From positions 1 to 36,617 of the IMG/VR virus record IMGVR_UViG_3300022074_000152: DNA of 36,617 nt; one strand, written 5' to 3'. The notes below the pieces were generated by a model. It did no database searches. It was given only the letters and a program-made list of their open reading frames with translations, and was not told the origin of the DNA. The translations under genes and the position numbers were made by a program. The stretch's first letter is position 1. Each line of letters begins with the position of its first letter. Shown piece after piece: positions 13,621-21,440 of this stretch. Origin of the DNA: a virus.

Positions 13621-13639
13621 TGTAAACTACCTATATAAT
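13611..13639 (+). promoter_or_regulatory. Rightward central sigma70 promoter
   Basis: TTGACA (13611-13616), a 17-base spacer and TATAAT (13634-13639): a perfect consensus. The predicted start (about 13646) coincides with the A of the small terminase ATG. It is the only strong plus-strand promoter I found, so it may serve much of the structural arm. Confidence 0.9.
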
Positions 13640-13645
13640 AAGAAC

Positions 13646-14029
13646 ATGAAAAAAGAATTGACAACAAAACAACAGTCCTTTTTAGATAACTTAGTTGATA
13701 CAGGAGGTGATCCTAAACTAGCAGCCGAATTAGCTGGCTATGCTCCTAATACTCATTGGCAGGTTACAAAAGCCTTAAAGAATGAAATTATCGACATGGC
13801 ATCTAATATTTTGGCTCAGTCTGCACCTAAAGCTGCCATGAAGCTTGTGCAAGTTATGGAGTCTGATTCACCTATGCCTCAAGCTAATATAAAACTACAG
13901 GCAGCACAAACTATTTTAGATAGAATAGGATTAGGTAAAGCAGATAAACTTGATGTAAGTCATAAAGTAGAAGGAGGTATTTTTTTATTACCTGCTAAAG
14001 AAGAAGTAATAATTAATGTTGAGGCGTAG
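13646..14029 (+). CDS. Terminase small subunit (putative)
   Basis: 127 residues. It begins MKKELTTKQQSFLDNLVDTG, followed by GDPKLAAELAGY, the helix-turn-helix opening typical of small terminases that bind the packaging site, and ends with a helical multimerization-type region. It sits two genes before the large terminase. The frame is open for 51 residues upstream, but that stretch crosses both promoters, so I take the ATG at 13646. This lies at the predicted transcription start with no Shine-Dalgarno sequence, implying a leaderless message unless an upstream promoter is used. Confidence 0.78.
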   Translation: MKKELTTKQQSFLDNLVDTGGDPKLAAELAGYAPNTHWQVTKALKNEIIDMASNILAQSAPKAAMKLVQVMESDSPMPQANIKLQAAQTILDRIGLGKADKLDVSHKVEGGIFLLPAKEEVIINVEA

Positions 14030-14240
14030 ATCTAGTTCCACAATACCTTTTGGCTATATACTTTCTGAAGATCCTAAGTTCTTAGAAGAAGTTCCAACAG
14101 AATTAGAAGCTCTAGAAAAAATAAAACCTTTAATAAAAGATAAAACTTTAAGTTTACGAGAAGGGGCTATGTGGTTAGAGCATATTACTGGACGCCCTTT
14201 AAGCCACACTGGATTAAAAAAGATAGTTGCTAATGGATGA
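14016..14240 (+). CDS. Small helix-turn-helix-like protein between terminase subunits
   Basis: 74 residues with IPFGYILSEDP, then LSLREGAMWLEHITGRPLSHTGLKKIV. The second part looks like a DNA-binding helix-turn-helix of the kind found in recombinase C-terminal regions, and I recall similar small proteins before marine phage large terminases. It may help packaging-site recognition, by position. It overlaps the small terminase by 14 bp and the large terminase by 8 bp. Confidence 0.65.
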   Translation: MLRRRSSSTIPFGYILSEDPKFLEEVPTELEALEKIKPLIKDKTLSLREGAMWLEHITGRPLSHTGLKKIVANG

Positions 14241-15918
14241 TTGGGAAATAAATCCAGACAGTTACCAAAAAGATACTGGTGGTAATTTTATTTTAAAAGT
14301 AGATGGTACTCCTAAAAAGAAAGGCGGTAGGTTAAAAGGATCTAAGTCTAGAGGATATCACTATAGCAAAGCCACTCAAAATAAAATGGCGGCTAAGAAA
14401 GCAGTAAGAGTAAAAGAAAAACTTATTGCAAAAGCAGAAACAAAAATAAAAAATCAAAAGACTGCTTTAAAAACCTCTAAGGCTACACTTGCTAAAATAG
14501 AAAATAAAGAAAAGTCATCAGAAGGTAAAGTATTAACAGCGGATACTATTGAGGATCTGCCTAAAAAATTAAAAGAAGAAGCTTTAGAAAATGTTATTTT
14601 CAGACCAAATGATGGGCCGCAGACAGATTTCCTAGCGGCTCCAGAAACGGACGTATTGTATGGTGGCGCAGCAGGAGGTGGTAAGTCCTATGCTATGCTC
14701 GTAGATCCCCTCAGATTCGCTCACAGGGCTGCTCACAGGGCGTTAATACTAAGACGCTCAATGCCTGAACTGAGGGAACTTATAGATAAGTCTAGGGAGT
14801 TATACCCCAAGGCTTTTCCCGGCTGTAGGTTTAGAGAGGTTGAAAAGATCTGGACATTTCCTAGTGGTGCTAAACTAGAGTTTGGCTTTTTGGAACGAGA
14901 TGCCGATGTGTACCGCTATCAAGGTCAAGCCTATAGTTGGATTGGTTTTGATGAGATTACTCATTTAAATACAGAGTTTTCTTGGAACTACCTAGCATCA
15001 CGGCTACGTACTACAGACCCTGATATAACACCGTACATGCGTTGTACAGCCAACCCCGGTGGTGCGGGTGCGACATGGGTAAAGAAGCGTTATGTGAACC
15101 CATCAGAGCCTAATGAAAGCTTTACAGGTCAAGATGGATTAACACGCAGATTTATACCAGCAAGACTAGAAGACAATCCGTATCTTGCTCAAGATGGCAG
15201 ATACGAACAAATGCTAAAAGCTTTGCCAGATGTTCAACGAAGGCAACTTTTAGAAGGGAACTGGGATATTACAGAAGGTGCTGCCTTTACAGAGTTTGAT
15301 GTAATGGAGCATGTTATTACACCATTTGAACTTCCCATAGGCTGGGAAAGGGTAAAAGGTATAGACTATGGGTATGCTTCTGAAAGTGCTTGTATTTGGG
15401 GTGCTGTTGATCCCACTGATGGTACATTAATAATTTATAGAGAATTATATCGGAAAGGATTAACGGGTGTTGATCTAGCTCAAATGATAACAAGCATGGA
15501 GCTACAAGATCCTTATTCAGTTGCTGGAGTCCTTGACACCGCAGCTTGGAATAGAACAGGCACCACAGGCCCTACAGTTGGAGAAACACTTCAACGTGCA
15601 GGGCATAAACTGCGAAGAGCAGATAAAAACAGGGTACAGGGTAAAATTCAAATACATGAATACTTGAGAGTGCAACCTAGTGGCAGACCAAAGATACAGA
15701 TATTTAATAGCTGCCCAAACTTAATACGTGAACTTCAAAGTATTCCTTTGGATAAATCAAACCCTGAAGATGTTGATACACACGCGCCTGATCATGCTTA
15801 TGATGCATTACGATATTTAATTATGTCAAGACCTAGAGTTAATGATATATTTAGTCAATTCAGAAACATGAGAATGGAACAAGCGTATACACCCGTTGAT
15901 GCGGAGTTTGGATATTAA
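14233..15918 (+). CDS. Terminase large subunit
   Basis: 561 residues from ATG at 14233 (a TTG at 14227 is the alternative). ATP-driven DNA packaging motor and nuclease. Residues 1-115 form a Lys/Ala-rich extension with coiled-coil character. The ATPase has Walker A GGAAGGGKS (144-152) and Walker B WIGFDEI (236-242, Asp240/Glu241). The RNase H-like nuclease has Asp378 in GIDYGY, Asp435 in VLDTAAW, and Asp520/Asp524 in HAPDHAYDALRYLI. Its stop overlaps the portal start as TAATG. The long basic N-terminus is unusual and may contact DNA or the small subunit. Confidence 0.96.
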   Translation: MDDWEINPDSYQKDTGGNFILKVDGTPKKKGGRLKGSKSRGYHYSKATQNKMAAKKAVRVKEKLIAKAETKIKNQKTALKTSKATLAKIENKEKSSEGKVLTADTIEDLPKKLKEEALENVIFRPNDGPQTDFLAAPETDVLYGGAAGGGKSYAMLVDPLRFAHRAAHRALILRRSMPELRELIDKSRELYPKAFPGCRFREVEKIWTFPSGAKLEFGFLERDADVYRYQGQAYSWIGFDEITHLNTEFSWNYLASRLRTTDPDITPYMRCTANPGGAGATWVKKRYVNPSEPNESFTGQDGLTRRFIPARLEDNPYLAQDGRYEQMLKALPDVQRRQLLEGNWDITEGAAFTEFDVMEHVITPFELPIGWERVKGIDYGYASESACIWGAVDPTDGTLIIYRELYRKGLTGVDLAQMITSMELQDPYSVAGVLDTAAWNRTGTTGPTVGETLQRAGHKLRRADKNRVQGKIQIHEYLRVQPSGRPKIQIFNSCPNLIRELQSIPLDKSNPEDVDTHAPDHAYDALRYLIMSRPRVNDIFSQFRNMRMEQAYTPVDAEFGY

Positions 15919-18071
15919 TGGCAGAAAATAATTTAACAGCTAATGACATCTATTTTCAAGATGTACCTAATGAAGATGGCATACAGCTTACGCTAGAAGA
16001 AACTCTGCGTAACAATCTTGTAGGTCTTATTAATGATCGTTATACTTCTGCTAAATCTTCCCGCGATCTAGATGAACAACGCTGGCTTACAGCCTACCAC
16101 AATTATCGTGGTTTGTATGGAAAAAATATAAGATTCCGTGAGTCTGAAAAGTCTAGAGTCTTTGTTAAAGTAACCAAAACCAAAGTTCTTGCAGCCTTTG
16201 GTCAACTCGTAGATGTAGTGTTTGGTGCTAATAAGTTTCCTATTGGTATTAGTGAAACTAAGATACCAGAAGGTGTACCTAAGTATGCCCACGTAACTCC
16301 GGGTGTAGAAACTTCGCAGCCTGAAGTTCAAGAAGAAGAAGCAACAGAAAATCCTTATGATGTAGGGTATGAAGGTGATGGGCGTGTATTAAAACCCGGA
16401 GCTACCTACGGAACAGGAAAGTTTGAAGAGATGATGCTTGATAAACAAGCTGAAGAAAAAGATATGCTTACTGAAGGATTATCTCCAGATCCTCAAGTTC
16501 TTGAATTAAGCCCAGCGCAAAGAGCAGCAAGACGGATGGAAAAAATAATTCACGATCAGATAGAGGAGTCAAACGGCGCAAGTGAAATTAGGAACGCATT
16601 ATTTGAATCAGCTTTATTCGGCACAGGAATCGTCAAAGGGCCGTTCAATTTTAACAAAACCCTCCACCGATGGGATGAAGGAGATGATGGTGATAGAGTT
16701 TATTCTCCTGTTGATGTTAGGGTGCCTCGCTTGGAGTTTGTCAGCATCTGGGACTTTTTCCCAGACCCCAACGCAACAAATATTAACGAATCAGAATATG
16801 TATTTCATCGACACAGAATGAATCGAACACAGCTTCGTAGTCTAGGTAAGATGCCTTACTTTGATAAAGAAGCTATACGTACTTGCCTTCAGATGGGGCC
16901 TAATTACGTAGAAGAAGATTATGAACAAGAGCTAAAAGATGATAGTCGTAATGATGAATATGGATCATCTCAGTTTGAAGTTCTAGAGTACTGGGGTGTG
17001 ATGGATGCGGAATACTGCCGACAAGTAGGTATGGAAATATCTGAAGATGTAGACGATCTGGATGAAGTTCAAATAAATGCTTGGACTTGTAATGGACAGA
17101 TGCTACGCAGTGTTGCAAATCCATTCACTCCTTTCCGCATACCATATCATGCGTTTAGTTATGAAAAGAACCCCTACAGCTTTTTTGGCATAGGTGTAGC
17201 TGAAAACATGGATGATTCGCAAAAGATTATGAATGGTCATGCACGTATGGCTATTGATAATCTTGCGCTATCAGGTTCAGTGATATTTGACGTAGATGAA
17301 ACTGCCCTTGTAGGCGGTCAAAGCATGGAGATTTATCCCGGCAAAGTATTTAGGCGACAAGCAGGTGTACCCGGAACAGCCATTAACGGCTTGAAGTTTC
17401 CTAATACGACTAATGAAAACATGCAGATGTTTGATAAGTTTCGACAACTTGCAGATGAACAAACAGGTATTCCAAGTTATAGTCACGGTCAGACAGGCGT
17501 ACAAAGCATGACACGTACTGCATCAGGAATGTCTATGTTGCTTGGTGCAGCGTCTTTAAACATTAAAACTGTAATTAAAAACCTTGATGACTTTTTGTTA
17601 AAGCCTCTAGGGGAAGCATACTTCCAATGGAACATGCAGTTTTTAGACTCTAGACTAGGCGTAGATGGTGATTTAGAAGTTAAAGCTACAGGCACTAACA
17701 GCTTGATGCAAAAGGAAGTACGCTCTCAAAGGCTTACAATGTTCCTTCAAACTGCATCTAATCCTGCTGTAGCGCCGTTTATTAAGATGAACAAGCTTAT
17801 TAGTGAACTGGCCTACAGCCTTGACTTAGATCCAGATGAGCTAATGAACGACCCTGAAGAAGCCGCACTAATGGCACAAATTATAGGAATGCAAAATGCT
17901 GGACAAACAGTTGGCCCGGAAGCTGGCCCCGGTGGTCAAGAACAAGGAGCTATGGGAGCCGATCAAGGAGTACCTCAACAGCCTCAAGACCTTGGAGCTA
18001 CAGGTACTGGTGGCGGCAACATCGGAACTGGAAATGTTCCGCAGTCAGGGGAAGCTGAGTTTTCTGGCTAG
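15918..18071 (+). CDS. Portal protein
   Basis: 717 residues; forms the dodecameric DNA channel at one capsid vertex. It has the length and layout of podovirus (P22/N4-type) portals: an N-terminal wing (RWLTAYHNYRGLYG), FESALFGTGIVKGPF, FVSIWDFFPDPNATNI, an NPFTPFRIPYHAF region, and the clip/stem with DEQTGIPSYSHGQ and TRTASGMSMLLGAASLNIK. An insert at about 125-195 is acidic and low-complexity. The last 60 residues are rich in Gly, Gln and Ala and are overprinted by another reading frame. Family identity rests on pattern and position. Confidence 0.9.
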   Translation: MAENNLTANDIYFQDVPNEDGIQLTLEETLRNNLVGLINDRYTSAKSSRDLDEQRWLTAYHNYRGLYGKNIRFRESEKSRVFVKVTKTKVLAAFGQLVDVVFGANKFPIGISETKIPEGVPKYAHVTPGVETSQPEVQEEEATENPYDVGYEGDGRVLKPGATYGTGKFEEMMLDKQAEEKDMLTEGLSPDPQVLELSPAQRAARRMEKIIHDQIEESNGASEIRNALFESALFGTGIVKGPFNFNKTLHRWDEGDDGDRVYSPVDVRVPRLEFVSIWDFFPDPNATNINESEYVFHRHRMNRTQLRSLGKMPYFDKEAIRTCLQMGPNYVEEDYEQELKDDSRNDEYGSSQFEVLEYWGVMDAEYCRQVGMEISEDVDDLDEVQINAWTCNGQMLRSVANPFTPFRIPYHAFSYEKNPYSFFGIGVAENMDDSQKIMNGHARMAIDNLALSGSVIFDVDETALVGGQSMEIYPGKVFRRQAGVPGTAINGLKFPNTTNENMQMFDKFRQLADEQTGIPSYSHGQTGVQSMTRTASGMSMLLGAASLNIKTVIKNLDDFLLKPLGEAYFQWNMQFLDSRLGVDGDLEVKATGTNSLMQKEVRSQRLTMFLQTASNPAVAPFIKMNKLISELAYSLDLDPDELMNDPEEAALMAQIIGMQNAGQTVGPEAGPGGQEQGAMGADQGVPQQPQDLGATGTGGGNIGTGNVPQSGEAEFSG

Positions 18072-18129
18072 GCTAGAAACATTGCCTGATCAAATAGACG
18101 AAGCACTTAATAGGAAAGATTATGACTAA
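17896..18129 (+). CDS. Small protein overlapping the portal 3' end
   Basis: 77 residues in the +1 frame relative to portal, overlapping it for 176 bases and running 58 bases past its stop into the next start (8-bp overlap). AGGA lies seven bases before ATG. The sequence is well-composed and helical (WEPIKEYLNSLKTLELQVLV, then LARLETLPDQIDEALNRK), unlike a random shadow frame. The portal frame here keeps A/T-ending codons and encodes low-complexity sequence. I recall similar small proteins between portal and scaffold genes in related phages, but cannot verify it. Confidence 0.55.
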   Translation: MLDKQLARKLAPVVKNKELWEPIKEYLNSLKTLELQVLVAATSELEMFRSQGKLSFLARLETLPDQIDEALNRKDYD

Positions 18130-18748
18130 GAAAAAACTTACAGACCTAACAGGTGACGGCAAGGTAACTCAGGCAGACGTACTAAAAGGTCGTGGAGTTT
18201 TTCAAGAAGGAGGCTCTATGATGATGCCTCCAGAAGGGATGCCAGTAGATACCTACCCTAATATTCCCGCTGATGAAATGGATGAGGCAATGGCCTCACA
18301 ACTTCCAGATGAAGAAATGGAAGATAGTTATATTGAATATGTGATGGATGAGTCACTTAATGAAGATGAACAAGATTACCTAGCAGGTGTATTACAAGAT
18401 GATCCCAGACTATCGGATATCTTAGATAAAGTAATTACAGTTGCTTCAGAATTTTCGGGTGCTGGCGAAGTAGACGGCCCCGGAACTGGTGTATCAGACT
18501 CTATACCTGCGCGTTTAAGCGATGGTGAGTTTGTATTTACCAAAAAAGCGACCGACCAGATTGGTGCAGATCAGCTTCAAACAATGATGGATGATGCTGA
18601 ACGTGCTTATGATGGCGGTTTACAAGCGATGGCTGAAGGTGGAATGATGGAACAAGATGAAGAAGAAACAACTTCTTCATTAAATAAAACAGATGAGGAA
18701 ATTAAAAAACTCATGATGGGTTCCAACAGGATGCCAAGCCTTCGATAA
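18122..18748 (+). CDS. Acidic structural-protein candidate
   Basis: 208 residues, acidic and Met-rich. Residues 7-22 (TDLTGDGKVTQADVLK) look like a dockerin/EF-hand calcium loop. Residues 118-141 (DGPGTGVSDSIPARLSDGEF) match a motif common in phage virion and tail-associated proteins. It is located between portal and scaffold, so it is probably a head or head-completion component. Function not established. It overlaps the preceding small gene by 8 bp. Confidence 0.75.
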   Translation: MTKKKLTDLTGDGKVTQADVLKGRGVFQEGGSMMMPPEGMPVDTYPNIPADEMDEAMASQLPDEEMEDSYIEYVMDESLNEDEQDYLAGVLQDDPRLSDILDKVITVASEFSGAGEVDGPGTGVSDSIPARLSDGEFVFTKKATDQIGADQLQTMMDDAERAYDGGLQAMAEGGMMEQDEEETTSSLNKTDEEIKKLMMGSNRMPSLR

Positions 18749-18755
18749 TTTTTAC

Positions 18756-18832
18756 GGCTACCTTGGTAAGACAAGCCCCATGAACTCGACGGAGTTAATA
18801 ATGGCTACCTTGCAAGACACAAGCCCCGTGAA
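18756..18832 (+). repeat. Imperfect direct repeat upstream of the scaffold gene
   Basis: GGCTACCTTGGTAAGACAAG followed by CCCCATGAA (18756-18784), and GGCTACCTTGCAAGACACAAG-type sequence with CCCCGTGAA (18803-18832), offset 47 bases. Each copy can form a small CTTG/CAAG stem with an outer GG/CC pair. They lie in the 96-base gap before scaffold. They could be an mRNA element or a trace of duplication. Confidence 0.6.
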
Positions 18833-18857
18833 GGAGATTGAGAAATGTCAGAAGTAG
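18801..18857 (+). CDS. Possible leader peptide before scaffold
   Basis: 18 codons (MATLQDTSPVKEIEKCQK) with GGAG six bases before the ATG. The stop falls 10 bases inside the scaffold gene, so it could couple translation. The coding sequence is largely the second copy of the direct repeat, which equally could be an RNA element read by chance. Low confidence. Confidence 0.25.
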   Translation: MATLQDTSPVKEIEKCQK

Positions 18858-19678
18858 AACTACAAGAGGATTCACCTAACCCTTATAACGCTAGGAAGTC
18901 TTGGCATAAGCCAGATGGCCCCTCAAGGGGAAGTGCAGACGGATTATTCTTTGAACCACAGGCTACCCCCGATGAAGAGGCCCCTGTAGAAGAAGAATCC
19001 CAACCTCGTAAAAGGACTAATTATAAAAAAAGATACGATGATCTAAAGCGTCACTATGATCAGAAACTTTCTGAGTTTAAGCAGCGAGAGGAAGAACTTA
19101 CTGCGATGGCTCAGTCGGTACAGCCTAGTTATGAGCCACCTAAGTCTGAAGAAGAGTTAGAGAACTTTAAACAGGAGTACCCTGATCTTTATAATACTGT
19201 TGAATCTGTAGCACATATGCAGAGCCAACGGCAGGTAGCAGATCTTGAAGCACAGCTACAGTCTATGCGGCAACGCGAGTCTGAAGTAATGCGTAGAGAA
19301 GCTGAAGCCACACTGCAACAACGTCATCCAGACTTTGATGAAATCAGAGGAGATGAGGAGTTTCACGATTGGGCAAAGCAGCAACCTGAACAAATTCAGG
19401 AATGGGTTTATAACAATCCTGATAATGTCGCATTAGCATCAAAAGCTATTGATCTTTATAAACTAGAAACTGGCAAGTCTCAAACAAAACAACAGTCCAA
19501 ACCAAAACCTAAAGGTACGGCGGCAGATATGGTATCAACTAAAACAACCAACATAGATGCTAATAGCCAACCTAAGATATGGACTGAACGGGAAATCGCT
19601 GCTATGTCCCTAGATCAGTTTGATAGATTTGAAGATGATATTAAACAAGCAATGATCGAAGGTCGTGTAGTAGCATAA
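18845..19678 (+). CDS. Capsid scaffolding protein
   Basis: 277 residues, highly charged and helical, directly before the major capsid gene. Coiled-coil stretches occur near 60-90 (RYDDLKRHYDQKLSEFKQRE) and 125-163 (EAQLQSMRQRESEVMRREAE). The N-terminus is proline/glutamate-rich and disordered. There is a basic KPKPKG segment near 222. Composition, size and position fit a scaffold that directs capsid assembly and is then removed. Start has AAGGAG eight bases upstream. Confidence 0.85.
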   Translation: MSEVELQEDSPNPYNARKSWHKPDGPSRGSADGLFFEPQATPDEEAPVEEESQPRKRTNYKKRYDDLKRHYDQKLSEFKQREEELTAMAQSVQPSYEPPKSEEELENFKQEYPDLYNTVESVAHMQSQRQVADLEAQLQSMRQRESEVMRREAEATLQQRHPDFDEIRGDEEFHDWAKQQPEQIQEWVYNNPDNVALASKAIDLYKLETGKSQTKQQSKPKPKGTAADMVSTKTTNIDANSQPKIWTEREIAAMSLDQFDRFEDDIKQAMIEGRVVA

Positions 19679-19708
19679 TTAAATTTGTGTTCTTAGGAGA
19701 ATATTAAC

Positions 19709-20698
19709 ATGGCTTCAAATACATCCGATCAATTTTTTGAACCGTCCACAGATACTAATGCCAACTTTGGTAATTCTGTCTCTGGACAAACTAACTCGTT
19801 TTTCCTGCCTAAAGTTTACTCTAAGCAGGTACTTAACTTTTTCCGTAAAGCTTCAGTAGTTGAAGCAATCACTAACACGGACTATGCTGGCGAGATTGCA
19901 TCATTTGGTGATACAGTACGAATCATCAAAGAGCCTGTAATCACGGTAGATCAGTATGAGCGTGGGCAGGACATTACAACTACAAAGCTGACCGATCAAG
20001 AGATTACCTTGATTGTAGATATTGCTAACGCATTTAAGTTTATTGTAGATGACATTGAAACAAATATGTCTCACGTAAACTTCCGTGAAGTAGCAACGTC
20101 TTCAGCGGCTTACTCTCTGCGTGATGCTTTTGACGCAGGCGTAATGGCTACTATGTTTGCTGGTGTTCCAGACTCATCTCCAAACCACAGCATGGGTACG
20201 GACAATGCTACTGACCTTGCTGCTGGCACCTTTGATGGTACTGGTAACTTGGACATTGGTTTTGGTTCTAGTGAGCATGATCCTATTGATGTTATGGCAC
20301 GTATGGCACGTTTGCTAGACGAGCAAAACATCCCAGAAGAAGGACGATGGTTCGTAGCAAATCCTGAGTTCTATGAAGTGCTTGCACAAAGCTCTTCTAA
20401 GCTCTTGTCAGTAGACTTCAACGCAGGCCAAGGCTCAATCCGTAATGGTTTGGTAAGCTCTGGTAAGCTGCGTGGATTTGATATGTACAAGTCAAACAAC
20501 ATTGCTGCAACGTCTAACGCTGCTGGTAAGTGCTTGGCTGGTCACATGTCTTCTACGGCTACGGCTCAAACTATTACCAGCACTGAAGTGATCCGTGATC
20601 CTTCAAGCTTTGGTGATATTGTACGTGGTCTTCATGTCTATGGCGCGAAGGTACTGCGACCAGAAGCTCTGGTTTCAGCTTTCTACGGTATTGACTAA
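19709..20698 (+). CDS. Major capsid protein
   Basis: 329 residues, following scaffold by 30 bases with an AGGAG ribosome site. The sequence has the pattern of HK97-fold coats of the P22/N4-related type: FFLPKVYSKQVLNFFRKASV, FGDTVRIIKEPVI, LIVDIANAFKFIVDDIE, EGRWFVANPEFYEVL, GFDMYKSNNI and a C-terminal GLHVYGAKVLRPEALV. Codon use is the most regular in the window, consistent with high expression, and a strong terminator follows. Confidence 0.93.
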   Translation: MASNTSDQFFEPSTDTNANFGNSVSGQTNSFFLPKVYSKQVLNFFRKASVVEAITNTDYAGEIASFGDTVRIIKEPVITVDQYERGQDITTTKLTDQEITLIVDIANAFKFIVDDIETNMSHVNFREVATSSAAYSLRDAFDAGVMATMFAGVPDSSPNHSMGTDNATDLAAGTFDGTGNLDIGFGSSEHDPIDVMARMARLLDEQNIPEEGRWFVANPEFYEVLAQSSSKLLSVDFNAGQGSIRNGLVSSGKLRGFDMYKSNNIAATSNAAGKCLAGHMSSTATAQTITSTEVIRDPSSFGDIVRGLHVYGAKVLRPEALVSAFYGID

Positions 20699-20711
20699 TA
20701 GACCGTTAAAG

Positions 20712-20740
20712 GAGGGCTGCTTCGGTGGCCCTCTTTTTTT
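20712..20740 (+). terminator. Intrinsic terminator after the major capsid gene
   Basis: GAGGGCTGC-TTCG-GTGGCCCTC (9-bp stem with two G-T pairs, UUCG loop) followed by seven T residues. It would raise capsid message relative to the tail genes behind it. Confidence 0.92.
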
Positions 20741-20755
20741 ACTTGGAGATTAAAT

Positions 20756-20965
20756 ATGCCTCGTATAGGTTCTGATTCAAATCCTATGATGTTTCGTAAA
20801 GCTATTGTAAGTAAAGAAAGCCGTTTCCGTAAAGGAATGAATCTTTCTCAATACAAAGATAATTATGAACGAATCTTTAAAAAGGATGTAGATACGTCAG
20901 AGTATTCTACAGAGTTTGAGGCAGCTAGGGATAAAAGTAAAACTTTTTCTATGGAGCAGGATTAA
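20756..20965 (+). CDS. Hypothetical protein
   Basis: 69 residues, basic at the start (MPRIGSDSNPMMFRKAIVSK) and charged throughout, with no recognised family. Ribosome site GGAG about seven bases upstream of ATG. First gene after the capsid terminator; its stop is joined to the next start as TAATG. Probably a minor head or connector-region protein, by position only. Confidence 0.7.
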   Translation: MPRIGSDSNPMMFRKAIVSKESRFRKGMNLSQYKDNYERIFKKDVDTSEYSTEFEAARDKSKTFSMEQD

Positions 20966-21300
20966 TGAGACAAAAAGCTTTTCTAGGAAAACTATTAAAA
21001 AAACTTGAAGCTAAAATAGCAGCGCAGCAAAATTATGGTGGCGTTCAACAACTTCCTATAGCTCCAGTTGGGTATGATGAAAGAATACAATATTCTAAAG
21101 GAGGCTCAATGAATTACGATAAAAAGAAAATGATGGGTGGCGGTTATAACATGATGGAAGAGAAAAAACGTGGAGGAATGGGACACGGTGGGCGTATGCA
21201 ATACGGTCATGGTGGCAAAGCTTCTTCAGATGTTTTTGCTTTGGAAGCTGCTTGTAATAGCATGGCTGGATACAACGCAAGTCTAAAGTCTAAGCCATGA
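20965..21300 (+). CDS. Gly/Met/Lys-rich hypothetical protein
   Basis: 111 residues: an N-terminal helix (AFLGKLLKKLEAKIAAQQ), then a low-complexity middle rich in Gly, Met, Lys and His (KKKMMGGGYNMMEEKKRGG, HGGRMQYGHGGK), then a short C-terminus. Unknown function. Start and stop overlap neighbours (TAATG, ATGA), supporting real translation. The Gly/Met/Lys-rich tract is common in small structural-region proteins of marine phages. Confidence 0.7.
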   Translation: MRQKAFLGKLLKKLEAKIAAQQNYGGVQQLPIAPVGYDERIQYSKGGSMNYDKKKMMGGGYNMMEEKKRGGMGHGGRMQYGHGGKASSDVFALEAACNSMAGYNASLKSKP

Positions 21301-21440
21301 AGGTAGCAGCCCCAAAAGGCTATCACTGGATGAAAAAGGGCAAAGCTTATAAGCTGATGAAAGACCCTAGAACTGGATATAAAAAGCATCCGGGTTCTAG
21401 TAAGTCTGCTAACTTTGAGGTTCAAAAGGTACATAAATAA
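21297..21440 (+). CDS. Conserved 47-residue basic protein (PKGYHWMK type)
   Basis: MKVAAPKGYHWMKKGKAYKL then MKDPRTGYKKHPGSSKSA and a short end. It is strongly basic. The ATG overlaps the previous stop (ATGA) and its stop overlaps the adaptor start (TAATG). I recall the PKGYHWMKxGKxYKLMK pattern from several marine phages; function unknown. Confidence 0.75.
   Translation: MKVAAPKGYHWMKKGKAYKLMKDPRTGYKKHPGSSKSANFEVQKVHK

Noticed and set aside
13493-13645. N-terminal extension of the small terminase
   Set aside because: It would cross both central promoters and the palindrome, and the family-like sequence begins only at the ATG at 13646.
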